Origin: Prunella strophiata
Taxonomy: Eukaryota; Chordata; Aves; Passeriformes; Prunellidae
Reading direction: 5' to 3'
NCBI GenBank assembly: GCA_036583965.1
Contig: JAZBQD010000013.1
Location: 12,874,348-12,938,347 of the forward strand
DNA length: 64,000 bases
The first letter of the stretch is position 1. Each line of letters starts with the position of its first letter. The notes beneath the pieces are model-generated. The model saw only the letters and a program-made list of their open reading frames with translations. It was not told the DNA's origin and ran no database searches. A program made the translations under genes and the position numbers. Shown piece after piece: positions 27,694-49,121 of this stretch.

Positions 27694-29846
27694 GTTTGCT
27701 GAATTTTCTGAGCTGAAGGATGACAGCTGAGGAGAGGGCACTGGAGGGCAAAAGTAAATACTGGTCGTGTAAGGAGGAAAATAAAGTGACACAAGGCATG
27801 AGAAGTAGTCGTGTGTCATTGAGGACAGTGCTTACTGTGCCAGAGAACCCTCTCCTGTGCTCCATGAGAGCTCTGGCCATGGAGATGGCCTGGGCAGCTT
27901 TCCCAAAGTGCTGTGTACACTGCTGGGGGCTCGCAGGCCACTTCAAAGCAGCGCTCAGAGCCCAGGCAGATCTAAAGTACACACCAGTGTCCTTTGAAAC
28001 GGCTGCAAAGGGCTCCCACAGCTCTCCCTGCTGCAGGGGGGCTGATGGCAGGAACTCAGCTTTCTGTGCCTCTGTGTGATGCTGGACATGCTGTTTGTTC
28101 CCTCTGAACTATGGTCTCTTGTCCCCAAAGCGAGGAGAGCAGCACACCTCTGCTCACAGGGTTCTGGGGCTGTTACTGCAGCCAGCCTTGGGCTGCCATG
28201 GCATCCCAGGGTGTTCATCCCCAGTCAGGGCTGAGCTTCAGAGGGAACGTGTCATCTGCTCAGTGCCTCTGCTAGAGCTGCTTCTAATTAGTCATTTTTA
28301 TGAGCTCCAGAGTCAGACAAAAATGAGGAGCCCTCCCCTTGTGTAGTTTCCTGTTTGCTGGGTGCATGTAAAAGAGATCTGGCCCTGATGTATGTTAATA
28401 ATGAGCTGATAATGTAAGCCAGCTGAGAGATGTGGAGTTAGTCTGGTGTGCTGCCAAGCAGGAGGTGAAAGTTCAGGAACTGACTCATGTTGCCAAGACC
28501 TGGTCCTGTGGAGAAGGTCTGCTCATTAATAGATTGAGTTTCTCATTAGGGCTACAGAGCATATGCTTACAGCTTTTGGGTTGCAGGCTGAAACCCAATC
28601 CCAGTAAAAGCCTGCTGAACAGAGAGGCAGATTTACTGGTAAATAAAGGATTAAAGGAACACTTGGCAGGGTTGTTGGACTGGAAACCTGACTGGCCTTT
28701 GAAGATTTCTCCATATTGTAGGTCCTCCCTTTAAATTTATACCAAGAAGAGACGTGTTCTGCTCTTTACCACGCAGCCCAGAGGGCAGGAGCTTTCCACA
28801 GTCTGCTCTGTATCCAGCAAGGGTAGAAGATGCTTATATCTGTCTTCTAAATCAATGCACGATACTGTCTTTAAAGTAAAACATCCCATGTAAGTTGTTA
28901 GCTCAGAGGAGCCTGGTATAAACAAGGCTTCCCTCCCACACCCCCCTCACTTGGAGGCCTTGTCTGCACAGAGAACAAGGCTCTGCATTAGTTTTCAGAG
29001 CAAGCAGCTCAGCATTTACAGCATCTCTAAAACTACTCTTGTTCTCTTTGGTTTTTTGAATGAGTCTCCAGCAAACAGGCACCACTGCCTGCTTGGGTTA
29101 CAGCCTGTGACGTTCATTACAGCTGGCCATGAATGGACTTCATACTTGGCTAAACAGCTTTAGCAAACTGAAATGCAGACAGGTTTAAATAGACTTATAA
29201 AAGAAAAAAAAAAAATTATAGCAGTCCAAAAGCCATACAGCTGACAAGAGTGTTAATACAGCACTTTGGGAATTCAGGGTGGCATTAGCTTTATTCTTCT
29301 TTATTGAAGGAAAAATGATCCCTATGAAAGTTTTGGTTGTTGAATGTGGATGATGTAATTGATGGCTCTTGTACCACTCTGCCTTAGCTGGCAGGGGTTA
29401 CCTGGGGAGACATGGAGCCAAAAGGAACTGCAGGATAGGCCTTGGAAGCTGGTCAGGATGGTCAGTTTCCTTTTCTTTTCATGAACTGGAGTCATTGCTT
29501 TGTTAGCTAATGAAGGAGACAAAACTGCAGGAGTGGAGACAGCCGTGAATTTTATCGAGCCCCTCTTCCAGCAGAAGGGTTTCCTTTGTTCCTGCCTGCC
29601 CAGAAGCCACAGGCATCTTTAATCATTGCTGGAATCCTATTGTCTAGATCCAGCAGCCAGGCTAGAGCACAGGCTGTACTGCAGCCAGATGTCTGACAGC
29701 AGCACACTTACAGCAGGGAGAGGTACCCAGCTTGTGCCTTGCTCAGGCACCATGATGCCAGTCAGGCTGAGAGTCAGTTCAGGGGCTGGATTTACAGTTT
29801 ATCCTGCAGAAATGAGCTGTGGTTGTGAGTGTATGCACAAATACAG

Positions 29847-29887
29847 GTTTTATCTGTATACAGATAAAACGTGCATGCAGCACGTTT
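29847..29887. repeat. Perfect 24-bp palindrome overlapping a second hairpin
   Basis: Positions 29847-29870 form a perfect palindrome with half-site GTTTTATCTGTA and no spacer. It contains facing GATA-type sites, TTATCT and AGATAA. An overlapping inverted repeat at 29867-29887 has an 8-bp stem (AAACGTGC / GCACGTTT) around the 5-base loop ATGCA. The two structures share AAAC, so they could not both extrude fully at once. Symmetry is seen directly; a protein-binding or cruciform role is inference. Confidence 0.85.
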
Positions 29888-32342
29888 CCTTGAGATGGTA
29901 CACACTACTGCTGTTACACAAAGAATTCAGGTAAATAAGAATGAACAGAAGGATTTTTTTTCTAACTCCAAAGCCTCTATTGAATACCACAGACCTCAGT
30001 GTGGGTGTGGAGTCCACCAGGAACTAAAATTCACATTAGTGATGGAATTCCTGCAGCAGACAGGTTTTCCTGAGAGAGGCTGCTGGGGGTGAGCAGCTGG
30101 GGTCCAGCTTGGTCAGTGTGGATCACGGTGGGGATGTGGGCAGGGTGTTTGTGTCACCACAGCAGTGTCACAGCTCCTGCCTGGCCCTGGGCACAGAGCC
30201 ACTGCCAGGTGACAGTGGGGACAGCCAGGCCCCACAGCCTCCTCAGCCCTGAGTGTGCCTTGGTGTGCTGGCACCTTGCTGCCAGTGGAGCCCAGAACTC
30301 CTGGTGAAATCAGCTTTTACTCAGCTGCCACCCCAGCCCCTGCCCAGGCTCTGTCAGCAGAGCTGCTGTGGCTGCTGGCAGCAAAGCCAGCAGGGTGTGA
30401 GTGGACAGCAGACGTTGTATTGAGACATCTCTGGCCAGACACATCAGCCCCTCTGTCCCTTAGAGGGCAGATAAAAACACTCCTAATGCTTAATAACATA
30501 CATTTGGAGGAGATCTTATGTAAACATATTCAGTGAGCCCTCATTAGTTTCCCTTTGGAGCCAGGCTGAATGAAGATGAGCTTCAAAGAAAGGAAGAAAT
30601 TAAATTTGTTGTTAAGGACTGCACATGTTGGAAAAAATTGTAGGAGGCACTGTGTGTTTTTAGCTGTGTGAATTAGGGATTTGTGGCAGGGACGTGGGGG
30701 AGGAGGAAGGTTTGGAAGTTATATTAGGAAAGGATAAAAATAGTGCTTGCAAAATGTATAGCAGGGCTCTATTGCATTGATTTGCAGGGAGCTCTCAGTG
30801 ATTCTTGAGCACAGCAGCACTTTAGGAGCACCACACTTTCAACCTCTTAAAAAGATGGTGCAAGTCATTTGCTCTGTGCAGTTTTGTGGTGCTCAGCATA
30901 ACAAACTGGCATCCATCATTGTCATTTGTCTTTGCCAATGACTTTAAGGACACTTGAGAAGCAACAGGGAGGTAGGATTCTGCTTTCCACCCACTCCAGA
31001 AAATACAGAATTGCTCTGTTGTACCAGAGCTGCCCAGGCCAGCTTTGCCTCTGGCATTAATGCCCTCCCTGAAGTTACATCAGTTGCTCTGCTTTGAACA
31101 TAAACTGGATCCAGGTTCTTGTCTTCATCTTAGGCAGGCCTTTATCTCTGGCTTCTGAATGTACTCCTTTTGTATAAACTTCATCTTGGAAAGCAGAACT
31201 TGGTCCCATTGGCTTCTGCATCTAATTCCAGAGCTGGACTTGCCAGAAGTGTTCTCCCAGGCACTTTCCTCAGGTATGGCACTGATGGAGTGTTTTGGTT
31301 TGGCCCTTCCTGGGCAGGTTATAGCAAGGCATTAGAGCAAATAAAAGAGACTTCAGAGAGCAACTTCTCAGTCATCTTCTCTGCCTTAAAGACAGAATTA
31401 AAACCACGTGTTCATCATTCTTCTGCTTCATTTTCTCACTGTGATTTAGCATTCTGTCAGGTCTGCTTGTGTTCCTCTGGAAGATTCTTTCTTCTGGATC
31501 TCATTTTTCCTTTTGTAGTTTTGCCTTTCCCCTTCTCACTGCCAACACCACAACCACTTTGTTCTCCCTGCTGTTTCTGGCCCCACTCACATTTCTGGTG
31601 TGGGTAAACTGGGAAGAGATGCCAGAAGGGCTGAAGTTGGGGATTGGGGTTTGAGGGGCCCCTTTCCTCCTGCTTCTGCCCCCCAGTACCAGGACTCACC
31701 AAACAGCACCCAGTGGAGAGCTGGGCTGCTCCCAGGAAGCTTTTGAGTCAGGACAGGACACCTGAGAGACAGAATTTGGGGGCTGGGGAGAAGCTGCTCA
31801 CCCCAAGACCCACAGTGGCCTTTGCTCTCTCAGCAGCAGCCAGGGCACTTTAAAAACAGCCCGTGGAGGTGCTGGGAGCACAAAGACACCAGAGCTCCAG
31901 CCATCCCTTTTGATTAATCCCTGGGAAAGAAGGTGTTTAACCAGATAAATTTCCGCTTGGTTTCTGTCCTGCTGCTCTTCTGGAATGATGAGTTGCTTTG
32001 TGCTCTGTGACAAAGAATTACTTGGAGGTTAAAGGTGACACCGAGTTCATTTCCCCAACAGGCAGGGCTGTCTCCCACCCCCTCAGCCTCGTTTCTCAAT
32101 TAATCTTCTCATAAATCCTCATTGCATTTTTGAAATGGAGATGATTAGCAGGGCTTGTAGCCAGGATATTGGGATATTCTGGCATGATTTAAGTCACAGT
32201 TTGCATACAAGCAACTATTTAATACATGCAAGTATTAAAAGTGTGTGTGCATTGCATCTGTTAGTGTTCCAAAGGAGGAGAAAGTAAGGAAGGATAAGTG
32301 TCTCCTTCACTCTTAAATTAAATTTTGATATAAATAATAAAC

Positions 32343-32358
32343 TTTTTTTTTTTTTTTT
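32343..32358. repeat. Poly-T tract (16 T)
   Basis: This is a run of 16 T in a very AT-rich stretch of the upstream intron. No adjoining mobile element was recognised. Confidence 0.9.
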
Positions 32359-35300
32359 CAAAAAGCAATTAAAAATATTTTGGGGGCTGTGTCATTGCTG
32401 GTATAGCACATGGTGATTTTTCTGTCTTTTATGAAACTTTATTGATTTATACCAGTGGTGAAACTTTCCTGAGAGTTGAATTCTACAACAGTGAATGCTG
32501 ATCCAAGCCAGTACTTCCAGGGTCTTTTATTCTGCATGATTTAGATGTTTTACACCGAATTTGCAGATTCCAGGAGATGCCAGGCAGCGGAGGTTGAGGC
32601 TCCTGGTTCCCACTCGGAAAAGCTGACAGACTAGGAGTCTCATCTTGGCAGCATTGCTGCCTTGCCTTGCCAAGTTCCATCCATCAGCAGTGGGGCTCTC
32701 ACATCCCCTTGCCTTGGTGCCTTGGTGCTCTCACCTGCTGCCCACGCTGTGCCACTGCCCCTGCTCCTCTCTGCTTTCTGTGCTTAGCTTTGATAGAACC
32801 TCCTGCAGAACTCAGATTCACTGCCTGACTTCCCTGGCTAGATAGTGGGAAAATGATTGCAGCTGTTGGGTATTGAGTTACTGAGGTGGGATGAGAGGTC
32901 TGAAGGGGATTATTCCCAGCAGAGCCCAGGACCCTGGGAATACCAGCCCTGAAGAAGTGAGTTGCCAGTTAGGAAGGTATCAAGATGTGCTAGAAGTGTT
33001 ACACAGAGCCCAGGGAAAGCCTGGCTCAGGGCTGATTGTAAGAAACCCCTTTTTCCTTGTCAGCCTTGGAATTACTGCCAGGCTTACACCTGGCTCTTTG
33101 AGTACTCTCCCTTGTACCTGAGTAGTGCAGAGCCTGGTGGAGGCTGGGTCTCAGTGTGGGGCAGTGTGAGATAAAGTCCTGTTGTTTATGTTGCTGGCTG
33201 GCTTTATTTTTCATTAGTACCTATTTACAAGAAAAAAAATTCTCTTTTTTTCTTTCTGGATGGTAGGGGGAAAAACATTTTAATTCATTTATTGAGTCCT
33301 CTGTGTCCTCCTTCTCTGCTTTTTCAGCTGAAAGCTTCATCCTGTGCAGGTCTGAGCTCTTTGGTACTCTTGATTCTTGTTGGTTTTCATGGCAGTCAAG
33401 AGTGCTGAGCAAATTGCCCCATTCAGGCTCTAGGACCCTAATCTCTCTTTAAACAAGGAGCTGTGCAAAGCAATTCAGTGTCTAAACAGAGGAGTGAGTG
33501 CCTATCAGCATCTGACAGAGACTTTAACAGCAGAGGAAAGCACAGAGCTATTAAAAACTGGAGAAGGAGACACAGGACAAGGAATTGATTCATTGCCAAG
33601 GCCAGAACTTGTTCAAGTTTGTAACTTACATCTTGCATGTTCCCATTTTTATGACACTTGAGAACTTTAAAAGAAAAACAACCCAACTAGCTGTGATATT
33701 CGTGTATTTCAATCATTATGGCATTCTGGCCAAACTTTAAAATGTTTTGGAGGCTTTGGTGAGCCATCCTGTGAGGCTAAATTTGATACATCCCCTGCAG
33801 AGAAGTGTCTTTCACAGAACTGTACTGCCAATTCTTCAGCTCATGTCTTCAGTGGAAGATGAGCAGTCCAGGCTCTGAGAAGGCACTGCTGAAGGCTAGA
33901 AAATACTGACCACAGTGTCTGCTTTCCCCCACTCTGTGACTGCCACTGGGTTGTTTTTGCCATATTTAAAGACCAGAAAACCCCCCAGACAGACAGTGTT
34001 TTACTTGGCCTTTTGTGTGATGAGCTCCACGTGGTTTTGACTCACAAGTCAATCAAACTGAATGATGGCTTCTCTCATTTCACCACCAGAGAACCTGGCT
34101 GCAGAGGTTTCCTGTGGCTACCACATGTTTCTGATGGAGCTGGCAATAAACCCCAGTGTCCTAAACCCCCCTCTTCTCTCCAGCTATCAGACAGGATAGG
34201 CTCAAGTGCTCTTTGCTGTGTGCTTGCCTGTGCTGACACAATGGATGGCTGCAGAATCATGAGTGTGCCAATGAGGCAAGCAGGGCTGCAGGGAAAGGCC
34301 AGCCTGTGACATTTTGCCCACCCTGTGCTGCTCACAGGACACTGACATTTGCAGCCTCTGGCCAGCACCAAACCTGAACAGTGTCTGTAGAGAAGTTTTC
34401 CAACGCTTTTCTCTTAACAAAAGCTTTCATTAGTGGAAAATGGAGTTGCAGGTGTTTATCTTTGATTCCACACAGCAAACTGGCTTAAATAGGTCAGATG
34501 GCCTTGGCAGTGGAGACAATTGGGAATGGCAGCCCTGGGAGGGGGAGTGATTCTGGAAATCTTCACTGACCTTTGCATGTACACTGTTGTTTTACAGACT
34601 CTTAAGGTCATCAGGCAGTCTGAGAAAACCATTTATAGATTTCAGTCCTGAATGTCAGGCAGCCTTTGACTAACAGAGCTCTGTGAGGAGAGGGTCAGAG
34701 AGAAGCCAGGCCTGTAATAAAGGGATATCTGGTATTTTGCAGCCAAAGGGTGCCATGTACAGAACTGCAGAAAACATTGGAGGCTGTTATTAAAATATTG
34801 GAAATACATTTCTGATGTGCAGGTTTTCTGAGAGTTCTGTGTTTCCAAAATAGACTTTAAAGCTTCTCTTTCCTGTTGGTGAAAAGGCTGTGCCTCACAA
34901 GCAGCTATTTGTGGTTTATACACGTGTCTGTTGTGTTGGTAATCCTGAGGAAAATGGAACAACCTGACAGATGTTGGATAAGGCTTTAGAATGCAGAGGT
35001 CTAATCCTGGGTTCTAATCGATGCAACTAAAACAAGGAGTTTTACATGTGGCTAATGACACTGCTCTGGATGGGCTGCACGTCAGTGCAAGCATTCTGGT
35101 CACCCTTTTAATTCTGGGAGAGTTCCCTGCCAATGAGCTCTAGCATCTAACCATGCTCTGTTTGAAATGGTTTTTATCCACTTGGAATTCTCATCATTTA
35201 CTTTGGGTGACCATCCTGTTGTTTTTGTTTTCAAGGAGTGCAGAGGTTGCTGCTGTACCTTTGGTCAGTCCTTGCTTTAGGTGCTTCTCATGTTCTGATC

Positions 35301-38300
35301 AGCTCTGAAATGTCACTGTTCTGCCTCTGCTGGAGAATGGGGCAAGTGTTCACTTCTCTGCTAAATCCAGGATTGTCTGTAGGACTTCAGTGAAGATTTG
35401 ATCTGTGGTAATGTACAAAGGATAAATTCATTAAGGATAGACTCCCAAAATGTGAGAGAAGTCTATTTAATCAAATATTATTGCAGTTTTTCATTTAACA
35501 ATATAATGAATGAATGAAGTTAATCTCTCTCACTGAAATAAAATAGGAAATTTGTTCACAATAACTGATTATAATGTCTCCCAACAATCTTTGCAATGTG
35601 GTTTAATTGAGCTCTGATCTAGGCTAAATAAGGACTGCTGTCTATATCTGGGCTTAAAATGTGTCTGGTTGGTTACCACACTCTGTACTGCCATGTCTGT
35701 GAATAGGAATATCCCATCCCAGGTCAATCTGCAAAACCCTGCAGTACAAACCTATCCTTGGACTTCAGCTTTCAGTTTAGGGATCTCTAGATTCAAAAAA
35801 GAGCTCCTAAAATAATTTTGTTAGCATTAATTTTGTTTGAAATTGCCCTCACCAGGTGCTCACGGAATATTTGAGAATAGGCTGCAATATCCCTCACATG
35901 TTTGCTCTGTGGATTTCTCAGCCAGATTTGTTTGCAGAGTTTATTTTTAGCTTCACAAATTGGTCATCATGAGCATTTGACACTTGCCATTGCCTGAGTG
36001 CAGTTAGCCCAAGAGTCCCTGTGATGCCTCAGAGGATGGGGGAGCAGCTCTGGGGGGCACACATGGGGAGCTGTGCCTTCTGCAGCTCCCCTGGCACCCA
36101 GCTGATGTCCTGGGATGCTCACAGAGCTGCAGCCTTTAAGCCAGAAGGGAGGGTGGGTCTGCAGTCACCCTGTGACTTGTGCTGAGAAGAACCTGCCTGA
36201 CAGGGGGGAATGCACTCTGGGTGTGGAGACATGGACGAGCCATTGCTCCCTTTGGTGCAGTATTTTATCAGCCTCACAGTTCAAAATCTGCTCCATATCC
36301 TGAATCTGAGCTTGTTTGGTGTGGGATTCCACTCAGCCTTTCCATCAGCAAAATCTCCTATTTCTAGATGTTAAGAAAAGGGAATTTGGAAGGGATGAGA
36401 GTACAGCTAAGGTCATCCTGAGGTCTAAGTGAATGTATTTGCTGAGCTCTAGTTCTGAGCAAAACATTGCTACAAAGATTTCCTACACTGCAAAGTCCCT
36501 AAATGTGACTGAATGTGTTGCTGGCACAGAAAATTAAGGGAAAATGAACCAGCAAACGTGGCTGTTGACATTTTGTGGTGAAGGAAACATTTGTGCTGAT
36601 TGAAGTGAATCTTCCCTACTTTCATTCTGTTCTGCAGTTCCTGAGCTGGAAGTATGTGATTTGCTCTGCAGGAGCAGGACAGGTTTGTAGTGGAAGATGG
36701 AGTCAGAAAGAATTCAAGGATGGGGATTTTGTGAGGGCATGGTTTGTGTCAGGTGCTCATCTGGGTGCAGGGGCAGGTGGGAATGGGTGTCCATGGAAGA
36801 ACAGGGATGATAATTTGTAGCATTTGCAGGATTTTAGGTGATAGTGGTGCTGTGAGTAATATTAGGTGGGGATTGTTTCTTAAAACTCGGGTGGCATGGA
36901 AGTGGAACAAAAATTAAAATCAGTGTGGTGCAGCATTCAATTATAGCTAGGCTCAGGAATGGAGGAAAGGTAGCTGGAAAAAGGAGGGAGAAAATCCTGC
37001 CTTAAAAGTTACAGAATTCTTGGAGGGAGCTGCAGCTGTGCTGGGGCTCCAGGAGAACACACAGGCACAGGAATCTGTTCAGCTCCTTTCCTCTGGCTTG
37101 TCTCCTGCAAGGGGCAATTATCAATGTGCCTCTGAGGGCCAGACAAGGTGCAGGGAGGGCTTCTCCCATCACTCCTCCTTTGCATGGGCACGTCTTCTGC
37201 CCCTCTCTGCCTTCCCTGGCCCAGAACCTTGTGGCTGAGGGGACAGGCAGATGGTTGCCTTGAAGGCTCAGTGGCTCATCCAGCATCAGGCACTGAAGGT
37301 CTGTGGCCATTGGCCAGTAATCTCCCACCCACGAGCTAAACCCTTAATTCCCTGCCCAAGGAAAGTCACTTCAAACCAACCTCATAAAAGAGCAACTCCA
37401 AGATATTAAGCTTTTATGACTGTTCCAGTGAATCCAGCACCCAGGGCTCCAGCTCCATGTGAAATACCCCCAAAGAAAATTCCTCTTATGCTGGAATCCA
37501 AGAAATAATAATAATAATGCAGATCAGAAGTCACTGTTTCCCATCCAATGAGCTCACTGGGTTGCAGGAATTTGAGCTGCTCTGTCACACTGGAGCCAGT
37601 GATGTGCTTAGCAGATGCCTGCTTGGGTTCAGATGAAGTGCTGCAGAGGCATATGATGCCAGAAGAAGGATTAAAAAGTCACCAGGCTGTTACAAAGAAG
37701 AAATAATTACTTGTAAGCCTTCACTTTTGTTCTTGGCTAATACTGGCTTTGTTTGATGGTTGTTAACCTCTTCCATGCAGGACTTCATCTCTGGGCAGCT
37801 GTGACTCCTGTTGGGTGATGGAAAGGGGTAAAGCATTTTAAAATGCAAAAATCTGTTCCAGAGCACCTGAAAGCACTGACAGGCAGAGCTGCTTTTTTAA
37901 AAATTAGTTTTTCAGGTAGATAAAGTAAACACCACTTAATGGTTATTTGAAATAATAACTTGTGATGTGAAACTCAGGAAAACCCATGGCATCTTGTTTA
38001 AATAGATTCTCTGATAAATTAAAGAACTTTGAAACTGAGCTGATTAAGCATACAGAAGTGTTCTCTGGAAATGCTGGTAATTAATTATACCAGGATGTGA
38101 AAGTTATTGGGTAGAGATGAAGAGAATAGAACAAATCCCTTAAGTGATGGCCTGCAGTTGCTGATGCATGATGTTGGTATTCTAAAAATAAAATGGACAG
38201 TTTTAACTACCAGTTTTATCAGTAAAAGGCTTAAAGTGCTTAAATAAATTGTCTAAAGTACAGCCTTCAGTACAGAAATATAGGAATCCATTATGTATGG

Positions 38301-40714
38301 TATGAAAGTGGGTGGAAATCTTTAGACTACAATAAAAAAAGTGAAGCTATTTTTTTTTTTCTTTTTGCTGTCAGTCTGGCCACATGGGTTTTGCTGTTTG
38401 TGTTCAGTTTATTAAGGCAGAAGTTGCCTGACTGTTTTTCTTAATATTGGGCCAAGTCCTACATACCTCATGCATGTGATTAACCCAGGATAAATGAAGT
38501 GCCTGCAAAAATGAGCCCCCTGTCTGTCTGAGGATAATGTGCTGCAGCAAAGTCCTGGGAATTGCACAAAAACAGCTGCTAAGTCTCAAGCTTAGATCCT
38601 GACCAGCAACCCTTTGAAATCACAGGACTTCACTTGTCTCTGCAGCCTGCTGAGTTTATTTCTGATTTGTGTGGCTCTGTTGAGGGCAGAGATTCCCTCA
38701 GGAGCAGTGGGGCCATGTCTGGAGAATCCCTGGTCATGGAAACCCTTCAGCAAACTGCACCTGTGAGCTTAAACCAATCCCTGCTTTCCTTCACCAGGTG
38801 TTTGTGTGCTTCCCCAAGCACAGCCCTGCCCCCTGGTACCCCAGGGCTGAGCAGCAGGACACCTAAAAAGAAATTCTCATCAGTCACCAGGTCAAACTCA
38901 GTAGCCAAACTGGCCTCCCAGAAATTCTAGCAAAGCAGGTGTTTTAATTGAAAAGAATGTTGGCATCTGTCGCATAAAATGTCAGTGGTTGCTTTTTGCA
39001 GAGGGCTGCAGGGAGGTGAGCAGATCCCAGCAGGCTCACCCAGGGTGGCTGAAGGGGCTGAGAAAGGAAACTCCAAAGAAATCTGTAGGTTTGCCTCTTC
39101 CCTTGAAAGGTCCATGGTCCAAAGTGGATGTTCCTTGCATTCCTTTAGAAGTGTTAGAGCACTTAGGGCTGGAAGCCTGACTCAGGTAAGGGCAATCAAT
39201 CAGCTCAGGAGGTGGCATGTGTAACATCTTTTTCAGCAGAATTAAACTGTGTGCCAAGGACTGGAGCCTTGCGGGGCTGTAGCAGCGGGCTAAACCCATG
39301 TTTTGTGTTTAAATTGTGATTCTGCCTGACAGAGAGGGTGTTGTGTTGGTAATTCACTGTTTCTTTTCCTATTTTTACCTTTTAGCTTTGTTTTGTTTAA
39401 ATTTCTGTCCAGTCATGGCAGTTTGCTCAGTTATGAGAACAGTTCCGTAGTGGTGCATGAATTAAACATGAGTGAACACATCTTAATTCCTTATTTCAAA
39501 TTTATGGCTGCTGTCCTTTGAGAGTTCTGATTTCCTCCTCCTCTACATTTGTCTCCTTCTTTTCTTAATTACCTCACACCTGGCTCCCAAAGCTCTTTGT
39601 TCCCTGCACTCTGGCATTGCACACTCCACAGGACTGTAGTGGGGTTGTCTGTCAGCAGCCATTTGGTGTCATGACAGGTATCGATTGTTTATTCATTACT
39701 TGAAAACATTTAATTAAATTTGACTGCATAATTAGCACGTTAGCAGCCAGACATGCCAGGGCAGCAAATGTGGCTTGCAGAAATCCCCAGGCTGCAGCCC
39801 TGTGTGAGGAAGGTGGTAAGGCAGTGTCTCTGTGGGGTGTTTTGGGATCCTCAGGTGTTCCTGAATTCCAGATGAATCTCTGCATTCTGTGTTGTCCTTG
39901 TGGTTACCTTCATTCTTTGAAGAGCTGAACCTACACAGAACCTTAAATCCTGATTCTGATGGGGTTCCCTGAGAGCCCTGGAACTGAGGGCAAGCTCTGT
40001 TTTTTCAATCCTCAAGAAGTCCAGCACTAGATGTGTTTACTTTCTGTACCTACAGCCAATCCCTTCAGCAGGAGTTAAAGAGAGGGGTTGTGAGCTGTAT
40101 GAGATAATCAACGTGTATTTTAACTCTTCTCCACTGTTATCTACCCTAATTTAGACAGTACATTTTGCCTTTCAGCAGTATGTTGTTAATCTTAGCAGGA
40201 AAACATTTAGGTCAAAAGGGATCTGATGTTCAGCTGGAGCTTGAAATTAACCAGCAGATGCTGATTCTCTCTGTGTGCATCTTGCATATTAGTACTTGTT
40301 GAAGTACTTCTGGATTGTGATGCCCATCTGCATTTAAAGAACTTAGGAAATTGAGGTACTGTCAGTATTTTACCACAGAGTATTTTACCATATGGACTAC
40401 AGTGCCAGAAACAATAATACAGTAATACAAGAGCAAGGTTACTTGACAGAGAGAGTGAAATGGTTGTGTGTGTGTGAGTCCTTAGAAAAGCAGTTTCTTT
40501 GCACCTAGAGCAAAAGCTCCCTTTTATCCTGCAGGGCTGGTGATTAGCAGCCCTGGGGCTGTTGGTCATTGGGTTCTCCTGACACGCTGCATTTTATTTT
40601 CTTTTGCAAATGTAATGCAGAAAAGAATTATCCATATCTAAGCATACAGCTACCCTGTAAATGTTCTCTGCATGGAATAATGCTTGTCCCTAACTTACCA
40701 GGTGGCTCCCCTGA

Positions 40715-48278
<7,564 letters not shown>

Positions 48279-48988
48279 TTCTCTGAGCCAGCTCCAGGGC
48301 TGTCTCCATGGCACTGTAAACAAACCTCAACTAGATAGAAATATTTATATATAAATGTATATGTACACTACTATGTATAAATACATATACACTATATATA
48401 ACTGTATGTAAAAACATATAGCTATACAGAAATATATAAATAAATATATATATAAACGTTGTATATATATACACTATATATATAGAGTGAATATATGTAT
48501 ATTTCTAAATATATAAATAAATACATATATAAATGTTGTATATATATACACTATATATATAGAAGTGAATATATGTATATTTCTAAATATATAAATAAAT
48601 ACATATATAAACGTTGTATATATATACACTATATATATATATTGAGAGAGTGAATATATGTATATTTCTAAATATATAAAAAATACATATATAAACGTTG
48701 TATAGTATCATACACTATATATATATATTGAGAAGTGTAAGATATGTAATTTAATAAATATATTACTCTGAGTTGGGTCCAGGGCTAAATCTCCATGGAA
48801 CTGGAAAACAAACCGGAACATATTAAACATTTATATATAACATATATATACAACATATATAAACGTTGTATATATATACACTATATATATATATTGAGAG
48901 AGTGAATATATGTATATTTCTAAATATATAAATAATTACAAATATAAACATAGTGTATATATATTTTATATATATATACAATATAACA
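48279..48988. repeat. AT-rich tandem array with duplicated flank
   Basis: This is a TA-dominated array with recurring landmarks: AAACGTTGTATATATATACAC (one copy has TGTT), then GTGAATATATGTATATTTC, then TAAATATATAAATAAATAC. Landmark starts at 48454, 48531, 48609, 48693 and 48861 give spacings of 77, 78 and 84 bp and then a jump. The jump holds a diverged copy (about 48763-48845) of the unique-looking left flank (about 48279-48360), recognised by CTCTGAG, CCAGGGCT, TCTCCATGG and AAACAAACC in the same order. So a block of about 480 bp was itself duplicated. The long self-complementary TA runs make cruciforms and unwinding likely (inference). Confidence 0.9.
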
Positions 48989-49121
48989 TGGATTTGGACT
49001 TTTGCACTTCAGGTTTGTGTGTTTGAAAACTTTTCCTAATGTGTTGGTTGGGGAAGGGGAAGCAATGGATGGGGGCTGTTGTAGGGACTGACTGTGAATG
49101 GCAGAGAAGGAAATCGGAGTT

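Noticed and set aside
27416..27982. A 188-codon ORF on the - strand, the longest outside the exon and minisatellite
   Set aside because: No recognisable domain, low-complexity Lys run from the poly-T tract, overlapping ORFs on both strands, and no convincing splice or promoter context. A chance frame is more likely.
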